From Rhodococcus koreensis (GTDB taxonomy: Bacteria > Actinomycetota > Actinomycetes > Mycobacteriales > Mycobacteriaceae), in NCBI RefSeq assembly GCF_900105905.1, contig NZ_FNSV01000005.1, positions 5,084,001 to 5,148,000 on the forward strand: 64,000 bases of DNA, given 5' to 3'. Made by a program: the position numbers and the translations under genes. The notes under the pieces were generated by a model, which saw only the letters and a program-made list of their open reading frames with translations, was not told the origin of the DNA and made no database searches. This document shows, one piece after another, positions 8,779 to 17,472 of the stretch (position 1 is the first letter of the stretch; the number at the start of each line of letters is the position of its first letter).

Positions 8779-9705
8779 TCACCCCTTCGCGGAATGCGCT
8801 CCGGTCATCAGGGCTGCGAGGTCGTCGGGTTCGAGGAACGACGGCGGGGGCGGCGGTCCCCAGGCGTAGAGGCCTTGGAGTCCGTGCAGCACTTCCGGGG
8901 ACCAGAGTTCGTCCTCGGGGACGGTGTCCATGTCGGAGTAGTACTCGGAGAAGTTCCCGGCGGGGTCCTTGAGGTACCAGAAGAAGTTCGCGCCGGCGTG
9001 GTGGCGGCCGAGTCCCCAGATGTGGCGTTCGGGGTTGTTCTCGAGCATGGTGTGGGCGCCGCGCCCGACCTCGTCGATGTCGTCGACCTGCCAGCTGGTG
9101 TGGTGCATGAAGTTCACCGGTGCGGCCATGACGAGGACGTTGTGGTGCTCGACGGAGCAGCGCAGGAACGCGGCCTTGTCGCCCATGTAATCGCTGACCT
9201 TGAAGCCGAGGCCGTCGGTGAAGAACTTCATGGTGGTCTCGAGGTCGGTGGACCCGATTACCGCGTGTCCGAGTTTGCGGGGGCGTACCGGGTCGGTGCG
9301 GGTGAGGAACGGGGCCCGCCCCCACCGGTCGATCCGGCCCGGACCGTTGTACGGCGTCGGCGACACCGCGGGCTCGATCACGATCCGGGGTCGCACCGCG
9401 ACGTGCACCAGGGTGCCGGTGATCGGTTCGACGGCGCTGACGGAGGTGCCGTCGTGCTGGATCGCGGTACCGAGCCTGGTCAGCCGCGCTGTGGTGGCGG
9501 TGATGTCGTCGGGGTCGTCGGCGGCGACGGTCAGCTCGACCAGTCGCCGGGTCGGTGCGTGCACGATGTGGAGTTGTTCGCCGCCGTTGCGGGTGGCGAA
9601 CACCCCGTGTCCGTGGTGTTCGAGTCCGAAGTCGGTGTAGTAGGCGATGGTGTCGTCGACGTTGGGGACGCCGATGGTGACCTTGCCCAGTCCGTGTAGT
9701 GCCAT
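8779..9705 (-). CDS. Type I extradiol ring-cleavage dioxygenase (catechol 2,3-dioxygenase-like)
   Basis: A 308-residue two-domain VOC protein. The probable Fe(II) ligands are H147 (KLGHAVIGSTDL), H201 or H202 (NFMHHTSWQVDD) and E254 (NFSEYYSD). Their spacing is close to that of the 2,3-dihydroxybiphenyl dioxygenase BphC. The start has a GAGGA ribosome site. It is the last gene of a four-gene operon with a flavin hydroxylase, its reductase and an FAH hydrolase, so it should open a catechol-type ring made by that hydroxylase. The natural aromatic substrate is not evident. Confidence 0.88.
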   Translation of the reverse strand: MALHGLGKVTIGVPNVDDTIAYYTDFGLEHHGHGVFATRNGGEQLHIVHAPTRRLVELTVAADDPDDITATTARLTRLGTAIQHDGTSVSAVEPITGTLVHVAVRPRIVIEPAVSPTPYNGPGRIDRWGRAPFLTRTDPVRPRKLGHAVIGSTDLETTMKFFTDGLGFKVSDYMGDKAAFLRCSVEHHNVLVMAAPVNFMHHTSWQVDDIDEVGRGAHTMLENNPERHIWGLGRHHAGANFFWYLKDPAGNFSEYYSDMDTVPEDELWSPEVLHGLQGLYAWGPPPPPSFLEPDDLAALMTGAHSAKG

Positions 9706-9717
9706 GATCGGTGTCCT

Positions 9718-10599
9718 CTACTGCGCGTCGGGTTCGGCGACGAATCGCTGGTGCAGTTCGCCGATGCCGTCGATCCAGCTGTCGAGTGTGTCGCCGGGCT
9801 GCAGGAACCGTTGCGGGTTGCGGCCGACACCGACGCCGGCGGGGGTGCCGGTGAAGATCACGTCCCCGGGGTAGAGAGTGACGGTGTGGGAGAGGGTGGC
9901 GATGAGCGTGGAGACGGGGAAGATCAGGTCGCGGGTGCGGCCTTTCTGCACTTGTTCGCCGTCGATGGTGCAGCCGAGTTCGAGGTCGTCGGGGTCGGCG
10001 AACTCGTCCGGGGTGACCAGCCACGGTCCTTGCGGGGAGAACCCGGCGTAGGATTTTCCGAGACCGAATTGTGGTGCGGGACCACGGGTTTGGGTGATGC
10101 GTTCGGAGATGTCCTGTCCGGCGGTGAGTCCGGCGACGTGGGACCAGGCGTCGGCGGCGTCGATGTTGCCGGCTTCGCGGCCGATGACGGCGACGAGTTC
10201 GACCTCCCAGTCGACGTTGCCGCCGGTGGGGATGATCACGTCGGTGTCGGGGCCGGTGAAGCTGGAGGCGTATTTGGTGAAGACCGGTGGCAGGTGGGTG
10301 GGGGATTCGAAGCCGGATTCGGCGGCGTGGGCGTGGTAGTTCAGGCCGACGGCGAACACCTGCCGGGGAGCCGGTGAGGGTGCCCGGAGGTGGGACCGGT
10401 CGATCGGGACGCTGTCGTCGGCCAGAGCCGAGAGGTCTTGGACTGCGGCCCATTCGGTGACGTCGTCCCAGGCTTCGTAGAGAGCCTGCAGGCCCGGGCC
10501 GAACCGGCCGCGGGAGGCGTGGGCGATGTCGACGGCCCGCTCCGCGCCGGTTTCCCCGATCACGAGGGCGGCTTGACCATCGATGTTGGCGATACGCAT
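9718..10599 (-). CDS. Fumarylacetoacetate hydrolase (FAH) family protein
   Basis: A 293-residue protein. The C-terminal two thirds contain FAH motifs: VFAVGLNYHAHAAESG, PPVFTKYASSFTGP, VDWEVELVAVIG (Glu metal ligands) and GDVIFTGTPAGVG. An N-terminal cap of about 80 residues precedes it. ATG 10597-10599 has AGGAG. It ends 12 bases before the extradiol dioxygenase start. FAH-fold enzymes in meta pathways hydrolyse or decarboxylate ring-opened keto acids. Here it probably acts directly on the dioxygenase product in place of an alpha/beta hydrolase. Confidence 0.87.
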   Translation of the reverse strand: MRIANIDGQAALVIGETGAERAVDIAHASRGRFGPGLQALYEAWDDVTEWAAVQDLSALADDSVPIDRSHLRAPSPAPRQVFAVGLNYHAHAAESGFESPTHLPPVFTKYASSFTGPDTDVIIPTGGNVDWEVELVAVIGREAGNIDAADAWSHVAGLTAGQDISERITQTRGPAPQFGLGKSYAGFSPQGPWLVTPDEFADPDDLELGCTIDGEQVQKGRTRDLIFPVSTLIATLSHTVTLYPGDVIFTGTPAGVGVGRNPQRFLQPGDTLDSWIDGIGELHQRFVAEPDAQ

Positions 10600-10690
10600 G
10601 AAACTGATCTCCTACAGAAGGGTGTGAATAGTGCTGAGCGAAACATCTTTTGGCCACAGCAATTGGTGGACGAGGGATTGCTCCGCGTGC

Positions 10691-11902
10691 TCAGATCAGC
10701 GGTGTGATCCGTTCCTCGACACCGAGAAGCGCTTTCCCGTACGACTCGAACGCCACCGCCGGGGCGACGACGGCATGGCGGGCGGCGGTGGAGGAGTCCC
10801 GCCAAATCCGCTGGAGGGGATTGACGTCGGCGAAACTGCCGGCACCGTGCGCACTGAGCAGGATGTTGATGGCCTTGACGATGCTCTCGGCGACGAAGCC
10901 GGTATCGGCGCGCAGCCGGGCGCGTTGCGTGAAGTCCGGGTAGGTGCCGGTTGCTGCCGCGGTGTCGATGTCGTCCGCCGCCCGGTACGCGTGCAAATGG
11001 GCGGTGTCGATCAACATCGCGGCCTCGGCGACTTGCAACTGAAAGGCGACAGAGTCGGACTGCGCAGTGAAGTAGGTGTAGGCGATCGGCTTGTTCGCCT
11101 TGGCCTGCACGAGCTGCAGGGCGGCTCGCCCCAAACCGAGCTGGGGCCCGACCAGGACGAGCGCGAGAATCGGGACGAATGCGGAACGGTAGAAGGGCTC
11201 GTCGGCCAGATTCTCCGACGGGTACGTTCCCTCGATCGCCGGCGGTACCGCCATCACGCGGTGGTCGGGCACGAACACATCCGTCGCCACCAGGCAATTG
11301 CTGCCGGAGGATTTCATGCCTGCGACGAACCACGTGTCCTCGAGCTGCATCTCGCTCGTCGGGATGAGAGCGAGCCCCTGATCGATGACCTCACCGGCGT
11401 CGTTGGTGATCGGGATCCCCAGGACCGCCCAGGTGGCATGCCAGGATCCCGAGTTGTAGTACCAGCGGCCGGTGACCCGGTAGCCACCGTCGACCCGGGT
11501 GGTCTCCGAGGTCGGTGTCAGAACACCGGACACCTTCGCGTCCGGGTCCGCGCCGAACACCTCGTCCTGAGCGCGGGTCGGGAACAACCCGGTCAGCCAG
11601 GCACACACGTTGGTCAGCGTCAGCACCCACGCGGTGCCCCCGTCGGACTCGGCAACCGCGGCGGAGACATCGAGCATGGTGCGCATCGAGGTCTCATAAC
11701 CGCCGTACCGCTTCGGTACCGCGAGCTTGAACAGCCCGGCATCGGTCATCGCCTGGATCGATTCCTCGACGACGCGGCGGTTGCGCTCACCCTCGGCGGC
11801 GTTCTTCGTCAAGATGGGCGCGATCTCGCGGACACGGCCGACGAGGTCGGTGGCGGTGGGGACAGATGCGCTGGAGCTAGCGCGTTCGGTGACGGTTGTC
11901 AT
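10691..11902 (-). CDS. Flavin-dependent monooxygenase, acyl-CoA dehydrogenase fold (HsaA-like hydroxylase)
   Basis: A 403-residue group D flavin monooxygenase with acyl-CoA dehydrogenase architecture: an N-terminal helical domain (DLVGRVREIAPILTKNAAEG), a middle beta domain (GGYRVTGRWYYNSGSWHATW) and a C-terminal helical bundle ending SSTAARHAVVAPAVAFESYG. This matches two-component phenol hydroxylases such as HsaA rather than true acyl-CoA dehydrogenases. The flavin reductase encoded immediately upstream would supply reduced flavin. It probably ortho-hydroxylates a phenol so that the extradiol enzyme can cleave the ring. The substrate is unknown. Confidence 0.86.
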   Translation of the reverse strand: MTTVTERASSSASVPTATDLVGRVREIAPILTKNAAEGERNRRVVEESIQAMTDAGLFKLAVPKRYGGYETSMRTMLDVSAAVAESDGGTAWVLTLTNVCAWLTGLFPTRAQDEVFGADPDAKVSGVLTPTSETTRVDGGYRVTGRWYYNSGSWHATWAVLGIPITNDAGEVIDQGLALIPTSEMQLEDTWFVAGMKSSGSNCLVATDVFVPDHRVMAVPPAIEGTYPSENLADEPFYRSAFVPILALVLVGPQLGLGRAALQLVQAKANKPIAYTYFTAQSDSVAFQLQVAEAAMLIDTAHLHAYRAADDIDTAAATGTYPDFTQRARLRADTGFVAESIVKAINILLSAHGAGSFADVNPLQRIWRDSSTAARHAVVAPAVAFESYGKALLGVEERITPLI

Positions 11903-11949
11903 GATGGAACCTTTCAGAAAATGGGGTGGATGCAGGCAGGAAGGCTGAT

Positions 11950-12522
11950 TCAGCTCGACGCGCAGGCGGCAATCTGGTCGACGATCGGTCGGCGGGGACG
12001 TTCGGCGTAGCGGGAATGGGTGCCGAAGGTGCGGTGCGCGTACACCAGCGGAGGCAACTCCGCCTTACTGACCTTGGTGACCAGGCCGAACAGCAGCAGA
12101 TGGTCACCACCCTCGACGGTGTCGTACAACTCGCAGGCGACCCAGCCGGCGGCGCCGTCGATGCGTGGCAGGCCGGTGTCGTGATGCCAGGGGGCGCTGT
12201 TGAATCGCTCGGCGCCGGCACCGCGGCTGGCGAACACCATCGCAAGATCGTCCTGTCCGTGCCCGAGCAGGTTGATCCCGAAGCGGCCACTGGATCGGAT
12301 GCGCTGCAATAGCGCGGATCGACGATCGAAGGCGACCGTGATCAGCGGCGGGTCCTGCGACAGCGCGGCGAACGAGCTGGCAGTAGCTCCATGAGGGCCG
12401 TCGTCGTCGGCAGTCGTCACGATCGTCACCGGTGCGCAGACCCGGGACATCAGATCCCGGAAGTTCTTCGGGTCGATGCCAGCGGCGGATGCGGTCGGCT
12501 CACGGCCAGGTGCGGTAGTCAT
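11950..12522 (-). CDS. Flavin reductase family protein (monooxygenase reductase component)
   Basis: A 190-residue flavin reductase-like domain: FRDLMSRVCAPVTIVTTADD, GATASSFAALSQDPPLITVA (flavin contacts), RFGINLLGHGQDDLAMVFAS, and HLLLFGLVTKV. The start at ATG 12520-12522 has GAGGAG; a longer frame is open upstream but runs into the divergent promoter. It is the first gene of the operon and the partner of the HsaA-like hydroxylase. It should reduce FMN or FAD with NAD(P)H. Confidence 0.88.
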   Translation of the reverse strand: MTTAPGREPTASAAGIDPKNFRDLMSRVCAPVTIVTTADDDGPHGATASSFAALSQDPPLITVAFDRRSALLQRIRSSGRFGINLLGHGQDDLAMVFASRGAGAERFNSAPWHHDTGLPRIDGAAGWVACELYDTVEGGDHLLLFGLVTKVSKAELPPLVYAHRTFGTHSRYAERPRRPIVDQIAACASS

Positions 12523-12739
12523 GTGAGTGCTCCTCGGTGGGGTGGCTCGCAACACCACGCAAATGGGTCTGTTGCGTAGGTCACTCTGTCGTGCTAAATC
12601 CGACGGTAGAGGTGTGTGCGGCGGGCGGAAATCCCCTTTCGGAGAGGGCCTGGCCGCTTTGCGAACCCACACCCAGGTGCCGACGCGGACCCTTCGGAAC
12701 CCGGCGCCGAGGGTGCTCGAACAGTGAGAAAAGGACGTA

Positions 12740-13765
12740 ATGCGTGTGATCGATCCTCAGGACCCACCGGACACGGCGCCGGTCTTCCCTGTCGAGCTGC
12801 CGGGCGGCACGGTGTACCGATCGGACGATCTCGACGTCTACCGGGCCGGCGTCAACAGTGTTTTCTACCCCGCTCGCCTCGACCTGGTCAGGCCGCATAC
12901 ACACCTGACGCACGCCCGGCTCTCCGCCGTGCGACTGAGCCACCTCACCCTGGGAATCGTGCACTTCGGCGCCGAGGTACTCATCGACCCCGGCGATGTG
13001 GGCGGCTACCACATCAACATCCCCCTGTCCGGGGCAGTGGATTCCCGATGCGGTGCGCAGCAGACCATCGCTACCCCAGGACATGCCGCCGTCTTCACCC
13101 CGAACGAGCACACCATCCTGCCCTCGTGGAGCGCAGACGCCACCCAGATCTGCATCAAGATCGACCGCGGAACACTCGAAACCGAACTCACCCACATCCT
13201 GGGGCGGCCCCTCGATCGGCGAGTGAAGTTCGACATCGGTCTCGACCTGACCACACCACCGGGACGCCGGTGGTGGTCGACACTGCAGATTCTCGTCGAC
13301 ACCATCAACGACCCCGGCCCGATCCCCCGTCGGGTCCTCGCCGCCCAGGTCGACCTCCTCGAACGCGCTCTCATCACCGGGCTGCTGCTCAACCACAGCC
13401 ACTCCCTGACCGAAGCACTCCACGCCGACGACACCCCGGAGAATCCGAGGGCATTGCAGAAGGTCGTCGAACTGATCGAGAGCACCCCCGGCGCCCAGCA
13501 CACCATCACCGACCTGGCTCGCGTATCCGGTGTGGGCGCACGCCAACTGCAAAAACTCTTCCGGGACCGATACGACATGAGCCCCTCGGTGTACGTGCGG
13601 AGTGTACGCCTCGAACGCGTGCGGTCCGACCTTCTGACCGCCACCGACGACACGGCCACCGTCAGCGACATCGCCTACCGATGGGGTTTCAACCACCTCG
13701 GCCGGTTCGCCCGGTTCTACCAGCAAAAGTTCGGCGAACCGCCCTCCCATACACTGCGCCGATGA
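12740..13765 (+). CDS. AraC family transcriptional regulator
   Basis: A 341-residue protein. The N-terminal half is the AraC-binding-like domain (LGIVHFGAEVLIDPGDVGGY, then NIPLSGAV). The C-terminal double helix-turn-helix reads ITDLARVSGVGARQLQKLFR and VSDIAYRWGFNHLGRFARFY. AAAGGA precedes the ATG. The gene is divergent from the flavin reductase, hydroxylase, FAH and dioxygenase operon with 217 bases between them, so it is very probably that operon's activator. The shared intergenic region shows no obvious long palindrome. Confidence 0.92.
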   Translation: MRVIDPQDPPDTAPVFPVELPGGTVYRSDDLDVYRAGVNSVFYPARLDLVRPHTHLTHARLSAVRLSHLTLGIVHFGAEVLIDPGDVGGYHINIPLSGAVDSRCGAQQTIATPGHAAVFTPNEHTILPSWSADATQICIKIDRGTLETELTHILGRPLDRRVKFDIGLDLTTPPGRRWWSTLQILVDTINDPGPIPRRVLAAQVDLLERALITGLLLNHSHSLTEALHADDTPENPRALQKVVELIESTPGAQHTITDLARVSGVGARQLQKLFRDRYDMSPSVYVRSVRLERVRSDLLTATDDTATVSDIAYRWGFNHLGRFARFYQQKFGEPPSHTLRR

Positions 13766-13816
13766 ACACCACGCGGATTTCCAGTCGGAACTCAGGGAAT
13801 CCCTCAGTTTCGAGCG

Positions 13817-13849
13817 AAGTCGGGGACAAGCCCTGTCAGCTTCCGACTT
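13817..13849. terminator. Weak hairpin between the convergent AraC and MFS genes
   Basis: A 7-bp stem (AAGTCGG at 13817-13823, CCGACTT at 13843-13849) with a 19-base loop in the 184-base convergent gap. Nothing else is evident in this gap. Confidence 0.35.
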
Positions 13850-13949
13850 GAATGGCGTGGCGGCTTCGTGTTCGAGCTGACGGGTTCGATGGATCGCATC
13901 AGTCGCCAACCGTGGCGCGCGGCAACGAATCCGGAAATCGCGCCGAGGG

Positions 13950-15263
13950 TCATCGCACAGCTTCGCGGTCGGTGGGGTCGGTGGCCGACACGGCCGGTGT
14001 CGGGTTCACGTCGTCCCTTCGCAGTGGTACGAGTGCGGCCAGTGCTGCGCCCACGACGGCCGGGGCGGCGAAGGCCAGCAGCTGCCAGGTGGTGCCCGCT
14101 CCGACGGCGACGAAGAAGCCGCCGTACGTCGGTCCGATGATCGCCCCGATGCGTCCGACTCCGAGTGCCATTCCGATGCCGGTCGTCCGGCATGCCGCGG
14201 GGTAGTGACCGCCGATGAACGTGTTGAGCAGGATCTGGGTTCCGGTGGTGCCGACGCCGGCGAGCAGCACCAGCAGGTAGACGACGGCGATGGGCGGACC
14301 GGTGGCGATCAGGATCAGTGAGACTGCGGCGCAGAGGAATCCGAGTGCGGTGACGGGTTTGATCCCGTACCGGTCGGCGAGTGCGGCGCCGCCGAGGGCT
14401 CCGACTGCGCCGCCGACGTTCAGGGTCAGCAGGAAGGACAGCGCGGCCCCCAGTGGATATCCGGCCGACTTCATCAGGGCGGGCAGCCACGTCGCGACAC
14501 CGAAGAGCACCAGCAGACACACGAGGGTCATGCCCCAGAACAGCAGTGTCGCGGTCGTCCGTTCGCTGCCGAACAGTGCACGCAGTCGGTGTTCGGAGTG
14601 CGGACCGGTCGAGGTGGCGGGCTCGGGTTCGAGCCCGTACCGGGCGGCGATCGCCGTGGCCGGGGTGGTGCGGCCGCGGGCGGTCAGGTATGCGGGCGAT
14701 TCGGGGAGATACCGGAGCATCAGGGGCAGGAACAGCAGTGCCGGAACCAGCCCGGCCACGAACATCGCCCGGAATCCGAACGTGGGCACGAGCCACAGCG
14801 ACAGCACGCCGGCCAGAATTCCGCCGATGCTGGTGCCGACGAATCCCATCGCGACCGAGCGTGCCCGGGTTCGACTGTGGGAGAACTCGATCAAGGTGGA
14901 GGCAGCGGTCGGCATGAGGACGCCGGCGCCGACTCCGACCGCCATCCGGCCGACACCGAATACCGCCGGGGTGGGCGCGAGTGCGCAGACACCCATCGCG
15001 GCGGAGAACACCAGGACCGCGGCGAGGAGGGTGCGGCGGCGGCCCCAGCGGTCGGCGACGCCGGCGGCGACCAGCGCGCCGACGAGCATTCCCACGCCGG
15101 TGAGGGAGCCGAGCATGCCGACGTCGGTGGCGTCGAGTTGCCAGGGCGCGTACGCGAGGAGGGAGGGAACGACGGTGCCGTACATCAGCAGGTCGTACCC
15201 CTCGAGGACCAGCGCCAACAGGCAGAGACTGATGACGGGGGCGGTGGTGGGGCGGGCAGTCAT
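13950..15263 (-). CDS. MFS transporter, aromatic acid:H+ symporter (AAHS) type
   Basis: A 437-residue protein with about 12 hydrophobic segments. It carries AAHS-type motifs: LEGYDLLMYGTVVPSLL in TM1 (with the charged Asp typical of aromatic acid symporters), DRWGRRRTLL in the 2-3 loop, and LADRYGIKPV in the second-half loop. ATG 15261-15263 has GGAG; longer frames upstream are intergenic. It lies downstream of the hydrolase, VOC protein and isomerase genes behind a hairpin. Uptake of the aromatic or heteroaromatic acid degraded by this cluster is the likely role. Confidence 0.87.
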   Translation of the reverse strand: MTARPTTAPVISLCLLALVLEGYDLLMYGTVVPSLLAYAPWQLDATDVGMLGSLTGVGMLVGALVAAGVADRWGRRRTLLAAVLVFSAAMGVCALAPTPAVFGVGRMAVGVGAGVLMPTAASTLIEFSHSRTRARSVAMGFVGTSIGGILAGVLSLWLVPTFGFRAMFVAGLVPALLFLPLMLRYLPESPAYLTARGRTTPATAIAARYGLEPEPATSTGPHSEHRLRALFGSERTTATLLFWGMTLVCLLVLFGVATWLPALMKSAGYPLGAALSFLLTLNVGGAVGALGGAALADRYGIKPVTALGFLCAAVSLILIATGPPIAVVYLLVLLAGVGTTGTQILLNTFIGGHYPAACRTTGIGMALGVGRIGAIIGPTYGGFFVAVGAGTTWQLLAFAAPAVVGAALAALVPLRRDDVNPTPAVSATDPTDREAVR

Positions 15264-15278
15264 GTGTACTCCGCTCGA

Positions 15279-15318
15279 CCGGGCGCCCGACGACCGCGAC
15301 GCGGTATCGGGTGCCCGG
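15279..15318 (-). terminator. Intercistronic hairpin before the MFS gene
   Basis: CCGGGCGCCCGA (15279-15290) pairs with TCGGGTGCCCGG (15307-15318) at all but one position, with a nested CCGC/GCGG stem inside. It lies between the hydrolase stop and the MFS start on the same strand. It may reduce read-through or stabilise the upstream mRNA. Confidence 0.5.
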
Positions 15319-15330
15319 ATGTAAAGGGGG

Positions 15331-16566
15331 TCAGGAGAATCGGTCGGACAGCCAGGCGCCGATGTCGGCCGCGGCGAGGGCTGCCCCGGTGGGTGCGCCC
15401 TCGGCGATGGGTCCGCCGAAGTGGGTGCCGGCGACCCGGACGTGGGTCTTGTCCGCCGACCCGAGGGCATCGCACATGGTTTTGGCGTCGTCGGGGAAGC
15501 AGGCCTGGTCGGCGGTGAGTTCGACGAACAGGGCGGGGGCGGTCACGGCGGGCGCGCAGCGCAGGAAGTCGGCGTTGGTGCTGAGTCCGGACCACGTCGA
15601 CAGCCAGGCATCGGGGGTGGCGAAGCGGCCGAAGCCGACGAGACCGTAGTTGGTCAGATCCGGCCGCCGGCCGAACAGCGACCCGTAGGGGCGCTCGTTG
15701 GGGCTCAGGGACAGGTCGGTGAACCGCAGGTCCGCGTCGGTGCGGTAGACGGTGAGGACGCGGGGCACGAGCGCGGCGCGTCGGTCGGCCGGTTCGGCGG
15801 TGCCCCTGTACCGGCGACGCGCGTCGGCGGCCTCGTCGACACGCTGCCGGGCGATCTCGTCGAGGCGGGCGACGCGGTCGTGCTGCGCTGCCCGGTAGCG
15901 GGTGACGAACTCGGGTGCATACGCCGAACTGTGTGGGGGTTCGGCGAATCCGTTGGCCGGATCGAACGGATTCAGCTCGGGATCGGCCGTCAACGGATCG
16001 GATTCGTCGACGACGGACGGGTCGATCAATCGGAGCAGCAGGGCGCCCTGCCCGGGGTGCGGGGCCATGAACACCGCGCCGTCGGGCAGCGGCATCTGTG
16101 CCCCGGCCAGATCGATCGGTCGTCCGGCGGGAGTGTGGGCCAACCGCTCCGCCCCGGGCAGACCGGCCTGCTGGTGATAGAACGCGAACAAGGTGCCGCC
16201 GCCCGAGTGCCCCAGGGTGACGACGTGCTCGAAACTCTTCTCGCGCAAGAAGACCTGACCGGCCGCCGCATCGAGCAGAGCCTGCTCGTGCACCAGGGCG
16301 ACGTCGTTGTTGACCGAGCGGGTGCCCTGCGTCCACACCGCGTAACCGCGGGCGAGCAGTTCGGGCACAAGCACGTGGTGCGTCAGGTCCTGGCGGGGGT
16401 GCATGAGTGCGACGACGGTACGGGCGCCGGGGACGACCCGCAGCACACCGGTGATTTTCGCCCCGTCCGCGGTCGCGAGTTCGTGCACCGACGTGACGGT
16501 GCTGTCCGGCGCCTGCGCGGCGTCGATGTACCGGCCGGCGCCGAGCCGCCGGGTGTCCGCGCTCAT
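15331..16566 (-). CDS. Alpha/beta hydrolase family protein
   Basis: A 411-residue protein. The nucleophile elbow is VTLGHSGGG (Ser about 121). RTVVALMHPRQD supplies the likely oxyanion loop, and VRVAGTHFGGP near the C-terminus supplies the probable catalytic His. A large insertion lies between about residues 150 and 320. The start ATG overlaps the stop of the 81-residue gene (ATGA). Its neighbours are a VOC protein and a maleate isomerase, so it may hydrolyse a ring-opened amide, ester or keto acid, as deformylases do in pyridine pathways. That is inference; the sequence shows only the fold. Confidence 0.8.
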   Translation of the reverse strand: MSADTRRLGAGRYIDAAQAPDSTVTSVHELATADGAKITGVLRVVPGARTVVALMHPRQDLTHHVLVPELLARGYAVWTQGTRSVNNDVALVHEQALLDAAAGQVFLREKSFEHVVTLGHSGGGTLFAFYHQQAGLPGAERLAHTPAGRPIDLAGAQMPLPDGAVFMAPHPGQGALLLRLIDPSVVDESDPLTADPELNPFDPANGFAEPPHSSAYAPEFVTRYRAAQHDRVARLDEIARQRVDEAADARRRYRGTAEPADRRAALVPRVLTVYRTDADLRFTDLSLSPNERPYGSLFGRRPDLTNYGLVGFGRFATPDAWLSTWSGLSTNADFLRCAPAVTAPALFVELTADQACFPDDAKTMCDALGSADKTHVRVAGTHFGGPIAEGAPTGAALAAADIGAWLSDRFS

Positions 16567-16808
16567 CGCGGCTCGATCCGCATGGCGTCCTTGTCCCACT
16601 GGGTGATCCGGGACTGCGCCAGTCCGGCGACGCTGCTGTACCAGACGGCGTGACGGCAGCCGGTGGTCCGCCGGTCGATGACGATGTCGGAGTCGGACAC
16701 GATCCGGAAGTAGGGTCCGACGTGGTCGACGGTGACCGCCGGATCACGGCCCGCGACCTCCGCGACCGCAGTGTTCTCGGGGACGTCGAGGACGAACAGG
16801 GTGGTCAT
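16563..16808 (-). CDS. Hypothetical protein, 81 residues
   Basis: A small protein, MTTLFVLDVPENTAVAEVAG followed by a beta-rich stretch with VGPYFRIVSDSDIVID and HAVWYSSVAGL. No family is recognised. It is coupled on both sides by ATGA overlaps, to the VOC gene upstream and to the hydrolase downstream, which strongly supports it as a real gene. A subunit or accessory of one of those enzymes is possible. Confidence 0.72.
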   Translation of the reverse strand: MTTLFVLDVPENTAVAEVAGRDPAVTVDHVGPYFRIVSDSDIVIDRRTTGCRHAVWYSSVAGLAQSRITQWDKDAMRIEPR

Positions 16809-17449
16809 CGGGTCGCCATCTCCTTCGATTCCTGTTGCTGTTGCCAGGCGGCGGCGCGTTCGGTGATCAGTTCTGCCTTGCGGGTCAGCAGGGCGTCCAT
16901 GCTGGGGTCGGGCCCGGTCACCACGTCGACGAGGGCGTCGATGGTGAGGTTGGCGTCGAGGTCTTCCTGCGGGGTGACCGGGCGCAGCGCCCGGGTGATC
17001 TCGATCATGTAGCCGTTGGGGTCGTGGGTGTAGATCGACTCGATCGTCTCGTGCTGGATCTGCATCTCCACCGGCCACGCGCTGCCGTCGAGGCGGTGGC
17101 GGTATTCCATCAGGTCGTCCTCGCTGTCGACGTGGATGGCGAGGTGCCGGGAGCGGATGAAGAAGATCGGGACGTCCTCGGCGAAGCGGGAGTACGAGTC
17201 ACCCTGCGGTCCGCCGTCGAAGGGTTCGAGACCGAAGTAGTAGAAGAAGGCCAGCCGGTCGTCGTTGCCGATGTCGAAGAAGAAGTGGATGAAGTCGGGG
17301 TGCTTCTCCGGTCCCCACCCGGCCGCGCAGATCGAGTGGACGACCGGGAACCCGAGCACGTCGCGGTAGAACTTGACGGTGCCGGCCGGATCGAAGGTCG
17401 GATAGGCGACGTGATCGACGCCTTTGACGGTGTGCTGCAGTTCGGACAT
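16805..17449 (-). CDS. VOC family protein, possible ring-cleavage dioxygenase
   Basis: A 214-residue protein with one pair of VOC modules. Candidate metal ligands are the His in KGVDHVAYPTFDP, the His in IRSRHLAIHVDSEDD and the Glu in PNGYMIEITRAL. A charged helical tail follows (PSMDALLTRKAELITERAAA). TTGGAG precedes ATG 17447-17449; a longer frame upstream is shadow sequence. It is encoded 23 bases after the maleate isomerase gene and coupled to the small protein. Ring cleavage of a dihydroxylated aromatic or pyridine would fit an isomerase acting on maleate downstream, but other VOC chemistry is possible. Confidence 0.8.
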   Translation of the reverse strand: MSELQHTVKGVDHVAYPTFDPAGTVKFYRDVLGFPVVHSICAAGWGPEKHPDFIHFFFDIGNDDRLAFFYYFGLEPFDGGPQGDSYSRFAEDVPIFFIRSRHLAIHVDSEDDLMEYRHRLDGSAWPVEMQIQHETIESIYTHDPNGYMIEITRALRPVTPQEDLDANLTIDALVDVVTGPDPSMDALLTRKAELITERAAAWQQQQESKEMATR

Positions 17450-17472
17450 GGTGAACTCCAAGGGGTTCGGGG

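Noticed and set aside
8738..10657. Long minus-strand frame of 639 codons across the dioxygenase and FAH genes
   Set aside because: Arg/Pro/His-rich composition typical of an out-of-frame shadow in high-GC DNA; both real genes are recognised in other frames.
10691..11902. Annotation as an ordinary acyl-CoA dehydrogenase
   Set aside because: Its fold is shared, but pairing with a flavin reductase and an extradiol dioxygenase indicates a flavin-dependent hydroxylase.
12581..13909. 442-codon minus-strand frame opposite the AraC gene
   Set aside because: It is antisense to a clear AraC regulator and has no recognisable domain.
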